The notes beneath the pieces were generated by a model, which was not told where the DNA came from, did no database searches, and saw nothing but the letters and a program-made list of their open reading frames with translations. A stretch of 64,000 nt of DNA, taken from positions 186,001-250,000 of the forward strand of contig NZ_JABBPG010000001.1 in assembly GCF_013140855.1 (NCBI RefSeq). The letters run 5' to 3'. The position numbers were made by a program, and so were the translations under genes. Positions 34,650 to 44,311 of this stretch are shown here, piece by piece; the stretch's first letter is position 1, and every line of letters starts with the position of its first letter. Origin of the DNA: Pseudoalteromonas caenipelagi (GTDB lineage: Bacteria > Pseudomonadota > Gammaproteobacteria > Enterobacterales > Alteromonadaceae).

Positions 34650-36217
34650 AAGACAACTATAAAATTTTGAGGTTGGTACTGGGTGATCAACTCAATGCAC
34701 ATCATAGTTGGTTTAAAGATAAAAATGACGATGTGGTTTATGTTATCGCTGAGTTGCATCAAGAAGCATGTTACACCACCCACCACATCCAAAAGGTCTG
34801 CGCGTTTTTTTGTGCGATGGAGAACTTTGCGTCTGCACTTAGTACAGCAGCTCATCATGTGTTACATCTAACACTAGATGATACAGTTCACTACCGAACC
34901 TTACCTGAGTTATTGTCAGTATTGATTGAGCGTTATGATATTAAACAATTTGAATACCAGCTACCAGATGAATACAGACTAAAAAAGCAATTGGAGGAGT
35001 TTTCTAGCAATCTCAAAATTGCTACAAAACCATTTGAGACAGAGCATTTCTATTTAAATGAAAACATGCTCAAGACGGATTTTAAAGCAGGAAAAAGCCA
35101 TAGAATGGAGGCCTTTTACCGTAAAATGCGCAAGAGATTTAACATTTTAATGCAAGGCGACCAGCCTCTTGGCGGCAAATGGAATTATGACGAACAAAAT
35201 AGAAATAAGCTCAAGAGTGGTGATCACCCAAAAGTCCCTGAGCCGTTACTGTTTCAAAACGATATATCATTAATCGTTGCACGTATTAAGCGACACAAAA
35301 TAAAAACAATTGGTCGCATCAATAACAGCTTATTATGGCCTGTAACTCGAACACAAGCTAAAGAGCTTGTAGATTACTTTTGCCAACACTGCCTTGAAAA
35401 CTTTGGCCGCTTTCAAGATGCGATGAGTTGTGAACTTGACGATGTTTTTGGACAAAAGCAGTGGAGTTTGGTGCACTCTAGGCTCTCTTTTGCTCTAAAC
35501 AGCAAGATGATCAGTCCTGCTTTTGTCGTCAACAAAGCCATTGATTTTTATTTGAAAAACGACAAGCGTGTGTCGCTTTCGCAAATTGAAGGCTTTGTTA
35601 GGCAAATAATAGGTTGGCGAGAGTTTATTCGCGGTATCTACTGGGCTAATATGCCAAATTACGCACAGCTAAATTCTCTATCTGCACATAACCCATTGCC
35701 AAGCTGGTTTTGGGATGGCAATACTAAAATGAATTGCCTTAGGTATGCGATTGTTCAGTCACTTGATTTTGCTTATGCGCATCATATTCAAAGATTGATG
35801 GTAACTGGCAATTTTTGCTTGTTGGCGGGTATCAACCCAGATGAAGTGGAACAATGGTATTTGGGAATATACATAGACGCACTAGAGTGGGTAGAAATGC
35901 CTAACACCCGCGGTATGAGCCAATTTGCTGATGGCGGTATTGTCGGTTCGAAAGCTTATGCAGCGAGCGGGAATTATATAAAAAATATGAGCGATTACTG
36001 CGGCAAATGCGATTATGACGTAACGCAAATAGTTGGTGCAAAGGCCTGTCCCTTGAATTCTTTATATTGGCGGTTTATGACTATTCACGAAGCTAAGTTT
36101 AGTAATAACCCAAGGCAAAAATTAGTTTATGCCAATTGGCGTAAAAAGGCACAAAGCCATCGGGAAGAAATACTTCAGCAAGCAGAAACTTACTTAATAG
36201 AGGTTGAAAACCTCTAA
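34646..36217 (+). CDS. FeS-bacterial cryptochrome/photolyase (PhrB-like, (6-4) photolyase-related)
   Basis: A 523-residue protein of the deoxyribodipyrimidine-photolyase-related family. N-terminal antenna domain [16 protein letters not shown]; the catalytic domain has [16 protein letters not shown] and [16 protein letters not shown], which are hallmarks of this clade. Four Cys predicted to bind 4Fe-4S are visible: one in MNCLRY and three in YCGKCDYDV...KACPLN. Family members such as Agrobacterium PhrB repair (6-4) photoproducts and use an FeS cluster and FAD. Its position after Cry-DASH forms a light-dependent DNA-repair operon. Confidence 0.93.
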   Translation: MKDNYKILRLVLGDQLNAHHSWFKDKNDDVVYVIAELHQEACYTTHHIQKVCAFFCAMENFASALSTAAHHVLHLTLDDTVHYRTLPELLSVLIERYDIKQFEYQLPDEYRLKKQLEEFSSNLKIATKPFETEHFYLNENMLKTDFKAGKSHRMEAFYRKMRKRFNILMQGDQPLGGKWNYDEQNRNKLKSGDHPKVPEPLLFQNDISLIVARIKRHKIKTIGRINNSLLWPVTRTQAKELVDYFCQHCLENFGRFQDAMSCELDDVFGQKQWSLVHSRLSFALNSKMISPAFVVNKAIDFYLKNDKRVSLSQIEGFVRQIIGWREFIRGIYWANMPNYAQLNSLSAHNPLPSWFWDGNTKMNCLRYAIVQSLDFAYAHHIQRLMVTGNFCLLAGINPDEVEQWYLGIYIDALEWVEMPNTRGMSQFADGGIVGSKAYAASGNYIKNMSDYCGKCDYDVTQIVGAKACPLNSLYWRFMTIHEAKFSNNPRQKLVYANWRKKAQSHREEILQQAETYLIEVENL

Positions 36218-36223
36218 GCGATA

Positions 36224-36250
36224 GAGTGTAAAGGGCCTTTACACTCATTT
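36224..36250 (+). terminator. Terminator of the photolyase operon
   Basis: A 10-bp stem (36224-36233 / 36237-36246, loop GGC) seven bases after the FeS-photolyase stop, then a short T-tract. Confidence 0.7.
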
Positions 36251-36339
36251 ACCTCACTTTCAGCAGTTGTTTTAACTAATTTGGCTGACATCCTCTTTTA
36301 TATTTCATACCATATTGCTTTAAATATAGGAGACTATGA

Positions 36340-36963
36340 ATGGAAGTTTCTACTTGGTTGAGTTTGGCTGCGATATGTATTTTGGGTGCTATGTCACCAG
36401 GCCCTAGTCTCGCAGTTGTTCTTAAGCACTCTTTGCATAATAGTGCATTACACGGCATTGTAGCGAGTATGTCTCACGGCGTAGGCGTGGGTTTATATGC
36501 CATGATCTCATTGCTGGGCTTGGCTGGATTGATCAATCATTATCCTGCATTATTTCAAGCCATGGTAATAGGCGGTGCAATTTACCTAGCGTACATGGGG
36601 ATAAAAATTCTAACAAGTACATCTAAAGGCGTAGAGATACGTTCAGAAAAGGCTACAGTAAACTATAAACAAGCGGCGCAAGATGGATTTGCGATAGCAT
36701 TTTTAAACCCTAAATTAGCGGTGTTTTTCCTCGCTCTTTTTTCGCAGTTTATTGTGCCTGAGAAGCTTGATGGCGCAACAGCGTTTATAATGTGTGCAAC
36801 GGTATTGGTTATCGATACGGCTTGGTACTTTTTTGTATCAGTACTAAGCGCAAAAGCTAAGCAAAAATTTGATTTACAATCCAAACAAGGGGTCATTGAT
36901 AAAGCCCTTGGTATTGTATTTTTGTTACTCGCAACACGTGTAATTATAAGCCAATTTGCTTAA
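36340..36963 (+). CDS. LysE/RhtB-family amino acid exporter
   Basis: A 207-residue protein with about six hydrophobic helices. MSPGPSLAVVLKHSL near residue 24 is the family hallmark (x-GPxxxxV). NPKLAVFFLALFSQF and the C-terminal LLLATRVI match LysE-type translocators, which export amino acids or related metabolites. AGGAG sits before the ATG at 36340. Substrate unknown. The stop is next to the convergent gene, with only 5 bp between them. Confidence 0.9.
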   Translation: MEVSTWLSLAAICILGAMSPGPSLAVVLKHSLHNSALHGIVASMSHGVGVGLYAMISLLGLAGLINHYPALFQAMVIGGAIYLAYMGIKILTSTSKGVEIRSEKATVNYKQAAQDGFAIAFLNPKLAVFFLALFSQFIVPEKLDGATAFIMCATVLVIDTAWYFFVSVLSAKAKQKFDLQSKQGVIDKALGIVFLLLATRVIISQFA

Positions 36964-36968
36964 CTCTT

Positions 36969-37556
36969 TTAATCTAGGGTTTCACTATAAAGTTCGAATA
37001 TCGTTTGTTTAAGCGCTGCTAAACCCTCATGTATATTCATAATTTCAAGCGACACCGCGGTGTCGTTTACAACTCTTGAAAGTTCAACTTCAAAAGTTGC
37101 CCTTTTACCGTCTAACAATTGCAGTTCCAAGACATCTTGCGTTAAAGCCTCTTTGAGCGTCATAGCCATAAAAGGGTGAGTTCGAATAACGAGTCCTGAT
37201 AATGATAATGATAAAACAGGGAAGGGCGTACAAATTGATGGGGCCTTTAAAACAATACCAGACAAACGTCGGGTTACCCAGTAACGGTTACTCGACTCAG
37301 CATTAAATATATTTGGTAAGTCACAGGAAAAAGTTGCTGAGCCATTGTCCGACGTATGTATATGTGCGGGGAAATAGACGACCTCAGAGTTTATTTTAGC
37401 TACAAGTTGAATGTCAGATGCTTGGCTCAAAGTATGTAACCAATGTTTGAGTTGTGAAGCATGGCTCTCTTCTAAGCATATATCAAAGTGGGGCTCGTTT
37501 TCATCTTTGAGTACTTGTGAAATAAACTTAGTTTCTTCCTTTGACAATTTCATCAT
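36969..37556 (-). CDS. Hypothetical protein, possibly PilZ-like beta-barrel
   Basis: I take the ATG at 37556 (195 residues, MMKLSKEETKFIS), because the longer frame begins only with a TTG at 37589. The N-terminal 40 residues are helical; a beta-rich middle follows (VVYFPAHIHTSD, FSCDLP, RYWVTRRLSGIVLKAP, FPVLSLSLSGLVIRTHP). The sequences TRRLSG and SLSLSGL faintly recall the two PilZ c-di-GMP signatures (RxxxR and DxSxxG) but the key residues are not complete. Cytoplasmic, no signal. Unknown function. Confidence 0.55.
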   Translation of the reverse strand: MMKLSKEETKFISQVLKDENEPHFDICLEESHASQLKHWLHTLSQASDIQLVAKINSEVVYFPAHIHTSDNGSATFSCDLPNIFNAESSNRYWVTRRLSGIVLKAPSICTPFPVLSLSLSGLVIRTHPFMAMTLKEALTQDVLELQLLDGKRATFEVELSRVVNDTAVSLEIMNIHEGLAALKQTIFELYSETLD

Positions 37557-37845
37557 GTAAGGTCCATAAAAACAATACTGGTTAAACAATGCACAACCTG
37601 TACCACTTATAGCAAATATAGTGAGTTTAAGATCATTTACAATAATTGGCTATTACAGCTCATTACAGACTTCTAAGATCAAAAATACTCTATAACTTAT
37701 AGCGGCTTATGACTATATCGGCACAAAGTGCTTATTATTTAGTCTTTATATTAGTCTAATTTACTCAATAATGTATTATTATTGGTAACAGTCACAGTGG
37801 TGGGATCTTGAGCATGATATTACTTTGCTATCGTTAGACTCGCGA

Positions 37846-38565
37846 TTAGTGATCCGTTGATAATTTACGCGTAAAGACTTCATGTTCAGCCCTTGAGATG
37901 ATTTCGTCAAGTCCGCCATTTTGGCTTAACTCTTGAAGCTTGTCGTTTACGCGTTTTATCAACTTTACGTGGTCTTTTCTTATGTAATGATATAAGGGGA
38001 GCCTATCAAGGCTTTTTTTATGGGCGACGATATTTGTTATGCCTAAACTCTTAAGTACGACCAAACCATCCATTCTGTTTGTAATAGCAATATCAGCAAG
38101 CCCTGCCTGCACTAATTTAAACATTTGCGCCGTATTATCTGTATCAGTGACATTCTCAAAGCCTCTTGTAATGTTTTCAGTATGTTTTACACCTCTTACT
38201 TTAACAACCTGATATTTTGCAAGATCCGATGGATTATTGATTTTGATTGAGCTGCCTTTTTTGGTAAAAACCATGGTCTCAAGGAAATAGTAGGGGGTTG
38301 GCACTCTCGTAGTTGAGTGGGTCTCGTACCCATAACTATATATACGCATGATTTCTCCATCATTAGACCCTTTTGCTGTAGTGTGCTGGGCTCTTTTTCC
38401 GGGTAAAGGGGTAATTACGATGTTTATCCCTAACTGCTGGTATACTTCAGTCAAAACAATGCGACCAACTTCTTGTTCTGTAAGGTAGTTAATTGATGCG
38501 AAGTGATATGTTTCACTGTGTAAAGTAAAACTAACAAGGGTAAATAACAACAGTAGATACTTCAT
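37846..38565 (-). CDS. Periplasmic substrate-binding protein, SBP_bac_3-like
   Basis: A 239-residue exported protein with a signal peptide (MKYLLLLFTLVSFTLHS). SBP family-3 layout: the lobe-1 helix (GRIVLTEVYQQLGINI), the return into the second lobe (IKINNPSDLAKYQVVKVRGVKHT), then AQMFKLVQAGLADIAITNRMDGL. The last is typical of the ligand-linked hinge in this family. No ABC permease or ATPase genes neighbour it, so it is a second orphan in the window. Distinct in sequence from the one at 18475. Ligand unknown. Confidence 0.78.
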   Translation of the reverse strand: MKYLLLLFTLVSFTLHSETYHFASINYLTEQEVGRIVLTEVYQQLGINIVITPLPGKRAQHTTAKGSNDGEIMRIYSYGYETHSTTRVPTPYYFLETMVFTKKGSSIKINNPSDLAKYQVVKVRGVKHTENITRGFENVTDTDNTAQMFKLVQAGLADIAITNRMDGLVVLKSLGITNIVAHKKSLDRLPLYHYIRKDHVKLIKRVNDKLQELSQNGGLDEIISRAEHEVFTRKLSTDH

Positions 38566-38796
38566 AGCTCACTAAAATTTACTTAATTAAACAGTAAGTT
38601 GCATGCGCTTAGTATAGCCTATTTGAGCAATACAATGACAATGTAGTTGTATTAAAATGGGACGAACTTATTGGTATGAAGTTTATTTACACAAATTGGA
38701 ACCTTTTTTTGCCTTAACGTGCCTATTATAAAAGCGTTTATTATTTTGGAGTGTTATGAATGCAAGTGAAATAGCAATACACATTGCCGACACCCT

Positions 38797-39012
38797 TTGA
38801 GGAAGGATATAGGTCTGCATTACGATATACTAATACTGATTAATAAATTACCGGATACGCAACGTCACATCGTGTATTTATTTTACTTTGAGCAGATGAC
38901 GCTTACAGATATTGGTGCTGTACTTGAGATGGCGATAGGTATGGTGAAGTCTACTTTGCACAGAGCGCGAGCAACGCTTGCACAGTTGGCAAGTGAACAA
39001 ACAGAGAGTTAG
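38797..39012 (+). CDS. Sigma-70 region 4 only (short or decayed sigma factor)
   Basis: A 71-residue ORF with a TTG start at 38797. It contains a convincing region-4 helix-turn-helix: INKLPDTQRHIVYLFYFEQMTLTDIGAVLEMAIGMVKSTLHRARATL. Region 2 (core-RNA-polymerase binding, -10 recognition) is absent. A 14-codon ATG ORF at 38757 (MNASEIAIHIADTL) with a good GGAG site ends on a TGA overlapping the TTG, in the neighbouring frame. The pair looks like a deletion or frameshift remnant of an ECF sigma gene rather than a designed short protein. The adjacent DUF6768-like gene is the kind of partner sigma factors often have. Confidence 0.5.
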   Translation: MRKDIGLHYDILILINKLPDTQRHIVYLFYFEQMTLTDIGAVLEMAIGMVKSTLHRARATLAQLASEQTES

Positions 39013-39023
39013 GAGCATTGAAG

Positions 39024-39395
39024 ATGAATATTGATGAGAAAATCAAAGCGAGCTTAACAACAGAGCAGCATCATTTGGATACAATTATGAGCGACGATAG
39101 AAGCTTGTTTAATCGCTTATCAGATATCTATCAAGGTAGTATGCGTGTTTGGGTTATTTTGTCGAGTATTGCAGCACTAATTATAACATTTGGCTTCGTA
39201 TATGCGGGTTATCAGTTTTGTATTGCTACGACTGTCTCATTACAAGTGTTTTGGGGCGTCTGGTTTATTGTTGGCTTGCTGAGTCAAATAGCAATAAAGC
39301 TATGGTTGTTTATGGAAATGAACCGAGTTGCACTGCTAAAAGAAATAAAGCGTAGTGAATTAAATATATTATCGGCAATGAGTCAACAGAACTAA
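39024..39395 (+). CDS. DUF6768-like membrane protein (putative sigma partner)
   Basis: A 123-residue protein with two hydrophobic helices (about 41-65 and 72-95) and a hydrophilic N-terminus (MNIDEKIKASLTTEQHHLD). AGGAG at 39011-39015 selects the ATG at 39024. The tail LLKEIKRSELNILSAMSQ recalls the DUF6768 family, which I know as a neighbour of sigma-70 genes; this is from memory and not checked. A role as membrane anti-sigma or sensor is inference, and is weakened by the loss of sigma region 2 in the upstream ORF. Confidence 0.65.
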   Translation: MNIDEKIKASLTTEQHHLDTIMSDDRSLFNRLSDIYQGSMRVWVILSSIAALIITFGFVYAGYQFCIATTVSLQVFWGVWFIVGLLSQIAIKLWLFMEMNRVALLKEIKRSELNILSAMSQQN

Positions 39396-39519
39396 CTCAT
39401 TACTCAGTATGAAAGGCGTTGTTTAACAGCGCCCATTCACATTTTAATACATATTACTATTTGCATTAATCAACAAACCTCTTACTATGCTATCGCGCAA
39501 AAGAAAAAAGAAAATTTAA

Positions 39520-41559
39520 ATGTCAGTATTACAGTTCGGTGAATTTCAATTCGATCCTGCTTTATCTCGTCTATCAAAAGATCTTACTGTAGTAAATCTT
39601 GACCCTCGGCAAATTGCTTTGTTGCAGTACTTTTTAGATAACCCTCATAGAATAATTAACCGTGATGAATTACAGAGTAAAATTTGGAACGGCATTATTG
39701 TTACAGATAACGCAATTAATAAGCTGGTTGCTAATTTGCGTAAGGCTTTAGGTGATGATGCCAAAGAGCCTAAATATATTCAGACAGTTCCAAAGCAAGG
39801 CTATCGTTTTGTATGTGACGTTACCTTAGTGGAATATCAGGTAAGGTCGACCAGTGCTTCTGGTCAATTATCCCTCCCCAAGTCCAAGCCTGTAAAAAGA
39901 TGGTTAATCAGCACAGTATTGGTACTAACTTTAACCGCTGTATTTGTAGCAATAGGGTCAATGTCTACTGCGTATCACTATGGAGATACACAAACGTTAA
40001 GTCGCTTTCATGGCTCAAAAAATACGCCGGTATTTATCGATGGCACAGAAAACATGCTGTTTATTAACGCCACTCAAAGAGGAAAAACGCTTTGGTTAAG
40101 CGATAGTAAAACTGCTGTGCCGTCACAAATAGATATGGGCGACCAAAACATAGAAGAGCTAGTGAGCTACCAAAATGGAGCGCTTCTTTACAGGGGCAAT
40201 GGTCCCGAATGTGGTTGGTTCAGCACTACCTACGATAAAAACAATATTAGGCTATCAGATGATAAAAAACAGTTTTCTTCGTGTGCTGAGCTAACAATAC
40301 ATAGCTCACAATTTGCTGCGCGTAGCCAAACACTTTATGTTTTGGGTCACCCTAAAAGGTATGAGCATGACAGTAAGTTGTATAAAGCTCAAGAGGGGGA
40401 GCCGCTGCAAAGCGTTTATATTGAGCTGGGTAGTCAATGGCGTATGGCGTCCCTTGATATACATCCAACAAAGGACCAACTCCTTATCACTGCTCATTCA
40501 CTCGCTGGCAAAACAGGCGTCTTTGCCTACCAAGCTGCCACGGGTAATGTAGAGCAAATAAAAGAATTGACTACAATTGTTGAACATGCGATTTGGGACC
40601 AAAACGCTCAAGGCATTTTGTATATTACACCTGCGCCAAATAGTCGATTGATGTATCAATCATTACAAAGTGACAGCGAAACTTTAATTGCGAACGTTAA
40701 TGAGAGACTATGCTGTAACACTGTGCGTCATCCAAATGGTGTAGATTATGTGTTTGTCAGTAGCGATAAAAATATTGATATAAAGTGGTTATCAACCAAT
40801 TATGTATTAGATAACAGTAGTGTTATTGACAGAGAGCCATTATTTGCCCATAACAAAGCGGGGCACTACTTTTTATCAAATCGCTCAGGTCATACACAAG
40901 TGTATTATCAAGCACCTAATGAATCAGCAAGACTGGTGACGGAATTAGCGCACAACTTTAGAATTAAATCTATGGCGCTGTCAGATGACGATGCATTTTT
41001 ACTTTTGCGAGGTTTACATCGCCTATGGTTAGTGCCGACACAACAAGAATCACAAATTAAAGATACTTTTATAGACGGATATATACACGGTCAACAATGG
41101 CTCACCAAAACTCTGTTTGCTATCACAATTAAACAGCAGGACCAAAAACAAGTTTGGATAATGAACACCGACATGCAAAAAGTCGCGCAGCTAAACAGCG
41201 AATTTTCATATGTTCTAGCCGATCCTAAGCATCCTGATGTACATTACTATGTGGATAAAGAAAACACCTTATATCGCGCACTTCCCGAGCAAATTCTCGT
41301 CAACGTTAGCGCTGAACAACTGTCACTGATAGGAGATTTACCCGAGTTTTCTAGACTGTTGGTAGAAGATAATACGCTCTATGTTGTAAGCCGTTATGGA
41401 GAGACATTAAGCACGTATAAAATAGCTGATACTTTGCAGCCGCTTGCCAAACAACCGTTAAATGCCTACTTAGGATTTGATGTAAAAGATGGCCAAATTA
41501 TCTATGCGGGTAAAACGCACTACCGTAGTGAAGTATATAGAACAATAGCAACCGAGTAG
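39520..41559 (+). CDS. CadC/ToxR-like membrane transcription regulator with periplasmic TolB-like propeller
   Basis: A 679-residue one-component regulator. OmpR/PhoB-type winged helix about 1-105 (FGEFQFDPALSRL, RDELQSKIW, DNAINKLVANLRKALGDD, IQTVPKQGYRF). A single transmembrane helix lies near 130-150 (WLISTVLVLTLTAVFVAI), and the remaining about 525 residues are periplasmic, with repeated beta-propeller blades (IDGYIHG-, ITIKQQDQKQVWIMN-type strands). No phospho-receiver, so it is not a classical response regulator. It presumably senses in the periplasm and acts on nearby genes. Directly upstream of a TPR histidine kinase on the same strand. Confidence 0.9.
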   Translation: MSVLQFGEFQFDPALSRLSKDLTVVNLDPRQIALLQYFLDNPHRIINRDELQSKIWNGIIVTDNAINKLVANLRKALGDDAKEPKYIQTVPKQGYRFVCDVTLVEYQVRSTSASGQLSLPKSKPVKRWLISTVLVLTLTAVFVAIGSMSTAYHYGDTQTLSRFHGSKNTPVFIDGTENMLFINATQRGKTLWLSDSKTAVPSQIDMGDQNIEELVSYQNGALLYRGNGPECGWFSTTYDKNNIRLSDDKKQFSSCAELTIHSSQFAARSQTLYVLGHPKRYEHDSKLYKAQEGEPLQSVYIELGSQWRMASLDIHPTKDQLLITAHSLAGKTGVFAYQAATGNVEQIKELTTIVEHAIWDQNAQGILYITPAPNSRLMYQSLQSDSETLIANVNERLCCNTVRHPNGVDYVFVSSDKNIDIKWLSTNYVLDNSSVIDREPLFAHNKAGHYFLSNRSGHTQVYYQAPNESARLVTELAHNFRIKSMALSDDDAFLLLRGLHRLWLVPTQQESQIKDTFIDGYIHGQQWLTKTLFAITIKQQDQKQVWIMNTDMQKVAQLNSEFSYVLADPKHPDVHYYVDKENTLYRALPEQILVNVSAEQLSLIGDLPEFSRLLVEDNTLYVVSRYGETLSTYKIADTLQPLAKQPLNAYLGFDVKDGQIIYAGKTHYRSEVYRTIATE

Positions 41560-41700
41560 GGTGCTACTTATATAATAGTTCTTTGTAACCTGACCTTTGC
41601 TCTGAAGTGTTAGTTTATCTTTGTGTAATTATTTGTAATTTCAGAACAGTTCCATAAATAGGTTTATTTGGGTTAGACTGTCACTACGTTTGCTGTAATT

Positions 41701-43914
41701 GTGTTGAAGGCCGTGTTTAATAAAGTTTATCAAACATGTAAATACCTTGTCGTAATGACCTTATTTTTTAGTGTGAGTTTGTCTGCTAACGAAACTTGGC
41801 AGGAATTAGAAAAACAGTTGAAGCAGGAGCTAAATCACGATTCAAACACCTCTTTGATACATGCGCAAAACTTACTTAAAGACCCGCAGTACAGTTTTAA
41901 GAACAACAGAGACGCGTGGTTCACATTTAATCTTTATCTTACCTTCTCACAAATCAACCTAGGCCAATTCGACGAAGCAAAAGAAAACGCACAAATGCTG
42001 TATAAACAGAATGATGCTGAGCATTTTCCGGTGCAAAGGGCTGAATCGGCGTTATTAATTGCTATGATCGCGGACCGGCAAAGTAATGTAAATCTTAGCA
42101 AAACCATGGCCAAAGAAGGCTTACAGTTGCTTGGCGACGATAAATCTAAACATGCAATGTTAAGCGCTGACCTGTATTCACTATTAAGTGGTAGTTATAG
42201 AGATCAAGCAGACTATGATCAAGCTATCGCCTATGCAAAGCTAGCTTTGGAATATAGTAAAGGCGATAAATCTAAATTGGCGACAATGCACAATCAGATT
42301 GGTGTATTGTATGACTATACTGGCAACCTCGAACTTGCGCTTAAGCATCATGAAGAGTCACTGATTATTCGTAAAGAGAATGACAATCAGCAAGGAATAT
42401 CAGATTCTCTTTACAACATAGGCGAGATTTATAGGGATATGAAGCAATATCCAAGTGCTTTATCACACTTCAAACAGGCTTTACAGGTTGACCAATCATT
42501 AGGCAACCCTTATCACATAGCTAATAGCCACGGTAAATTAGGCCAAGTATATACCTCTACCAACGAACTTGAACTAGCCAAAGAACATATACAAAAAGGA
42601 CTTGAGCTAACGCGTAAGATGCACTCGAATAGTGACACAAGCTGGCAGTTGAGCAATATGGCACATGTTTTCATGGCAGAAGGCAACCTTGAACAAGCCA
42701 AGCAGGTATCAGATGAAGCTTTGCAGCTAGCCTTAGAAACAAACGCTAAACGCACTGAACATACTGTTCGTATGACACTGTTGGACATTGCGATGAAGCA
42801 GCATGATGTAGCAGAAGCACAAAAGCAAATATCGATTTTACTGGCTATGAAAAACATAGGCTTACAGTATGAGCAAGAATTACATAAAACTAGGGCGCAG
42901 TTATACGAAGAGTCCGGTGATATTGGTGCGGCGTATCAAGCGACTAAAGACTACCTTCACGCTCGACAAAGACTTTATGAGTATTTGGAAAAGAAACAGA
43001 CACAAAGATTAAAACAAAATGTAGAAGTGATCCGCCAAGAGCAAGCGCTTAACTTACTGCAAAAAGAAAAAGAGCTACAACAATTCCAATTGGATAATTT
43101 GAAATTGCAAAGGGGTGTTGCACTGCTAATTATGTTGTTGGTTGTTGGCGTGTTATTGATGATCTACTTTAGACAGATGGCCAAACAGCGTATGGCAAGT
43201 TTAAAAGCACATATGTTAGCCAATAGCTTAGAAGAGAAAAACCAACTGCTGTCTGATGTTGCCCATGAGCTAAGAACTCCACTTACAGCCTTGAAACTCT
43301 CTATAGAGTTACTAGAACACAATATTGAGCCCGATATAGATAAAGCCTATGCCAAAGTTCACGGCAAAATATCGCAGTTAGATAATCTGATAAGAGATAT
43401 TTACCATTCTGCGCAATACGATAATAACGTCATGCAGTTATCTAAAGAAAGTTGTGATCTCAATGAACTAATTGATGATGTGGTGGGGGATTTCGAAGGC
43501 CAATTTAAGCAAAAGCACCAAGCATTATTGGTACATAAGCCGACATCGCCTCTTATGTGCAATGTGGACCCTGAGCGCTTTAAGCAAATAATAATAAACT
43601 TGCTAAATAATAGCTTGGCTTACACTTACGAGCACGGGCAGACGCAAGTTTCATTAGAGTCAATTACGAGTAGCAATAAACAGAGTGTAAAGCTAATCGT
43701 ATCCGACTCTGAGCCGGGGCTTGAAGAGCCTGAATTAGAAAAAGTGTTTGATAGATTGTATCGCGTAGAGTCATCGCGAACGCGAGATTTGGGCGGCTCA
43801 GGATTGGGGTTGGCCATTTGTAAGCAAATCGTGCTCGCACATGGTGGAAGCATTTACGCAAAACAAAGTAAATTAGGTGGGGTAGAGTTTACGGTAACGT
43901 TTAATAACTTATAA
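41701..43914 (+). CDS. Sensor histidine kinase with periplasmic TPR repeats
   Basis: A 737-residue kinase. Signal/anchor about 8-30; TPR repeats about 90-400 (DYDQAIAYAKLALEYSKGDK, GNLELALKHHEESLIIRKEN, QYPSALSHFKQALQVDQSLG). The helix at about 470-492 (GVALLIMLLVVGVLLMIYF) is the membrane anchor. The HisKA domain (AHELRTPLTALKLSIELLEHN, phospho-His near 522) and HATPase_c domain (N box QIIINLLNNSLAY, DSEPG, GGSGLGLAICKQI) follow. DSEPG resembles BaeS-type kinases and is a usable ATP site. The start is GTG at 41701. No receiver-domain gene is adjacent, so the partner is either the CadC-like neighbour or elsewhere. Confidence 0.92.
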   Translation: MLKAVFNKVYQTCKYLVVMTLFFSVSLSANETWQELEKQLKQELNHDSNTSLIHAQNLLKDPQYSFKNNRDAWFTFNLYLTFSQINLGQFDEAKENAQMLYKQNDAEHFPVQRAESALLIAMIADRQSNVNLSKTMAKEGLQLLGDDKSKHAMLSADLYSLLSGSYRDQADYDQAIAYAKLALEYSKGDKSKLATMHNQIGVLYDYTGNLELALKHHEESLIIRKENDNQQGISDSLYNIGEIYRDMKQYPSALSHFKQALQVDQSLGNPYHIANSHGKLGQVYTSTNELELAKEHIQKGLELTRKMHSNSDTSWQLSNMAHVFMAEGNLEQAKQVSDEALQLALETNAKRTEHTVRMTLLDIAMKQHDVAEAQKQISILLAMKNIGLQYEQELHKTRAQLYEESGDIGAAYQATKDYLHARQRLYEYLEKKQTQRLKQNVEVIRQEQALNLLQKEKELQQFQLDNLKLQRGVALLIMLLVVGVLLMIYFRQMAKQRMASLKAHMLANSLEEKNQLLSDVAHELRTPLTALKLSIELLEHNIEPDIDKAYAKVHGKISQLDNLIRDIYHSAQYDNNVMQLSKESCDLNELIDDVVGDFEGQFKQKHQALLVHKPTSPLMCNVDPERFKQIIINLLNNSLAYTYEHGQTQVSLESITSSNKQSVKLIVSDSEPGLEEPELEKVFDRLYRVESSRTRDLGGSGLGLAICKQIVLAHGGSIYAKQSKLGGVEFTVTFNNL

Positions 43915-44311
43915 CCAGTTCATTAAATGAGCAGAGGTTGTTTTCAATTTTTACTCATTGTGAGTAGAGGCTTTCATTGGCGTTTCTAACAATCAGAGAC
44001 CGTCAATATGACTAACTTAAGTGATGCAAAAGCCTATGCCCTGAAATCTGGTCGTTTACAAAAAGGTGCTGGACTTTGTTCATCAATAAAAAATCTGCAG
44101 TGGTAAAAGGTTGCTATGCGCTCACCGAACCTGGAATGGTTACTTTTGATGTGAAAACATAAAAGTAACTAGCTTTACACGTCCATTTTTTGATAATTTA
44201 ATAATGGCTGTCTAGGTTATTCGTTCATTGCCACTATGACACAATTTGGCGAAGTGGCCGGGGAGTCCCTATCATTCGTTAGCTATTTAATTAATCTCAC
44301 ATGGAAGTATC
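43915..44311. other. Non-coding stretch with a broken small ORF
   Basis: Apart from the broken 51-codon ORF at 44008-44162 (listed separately) I see no gene. The rest is AT-rich spacer before the amidohydrolase, with no clear terminator for the kinase gene. Confidence 0.6.
44008..44162 (+). pseudogene. Small gene with a single-base frameshift
   Basis: The ATG at 44008 opens MTNLSDAKAYALKSGRLQK..., which ends early at TAA. Restoring one T near 44080 gives a continuous ORF of about 51 residues: the second frame reads FINKKSAVVKGCYAL and ends TFDVKT at 44162. The total of 155 bases is one short of a whole number of codons, as expected for a one-base loss. The protein is not recognised. A sequencing error is possible. 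Confidence 0.4.

Noticed and set aside
37557-37589. Longer TTG-start version of the PilZ-like protein
   Set aside because: TTG with no ribosome site; two ATGs follow in frame.
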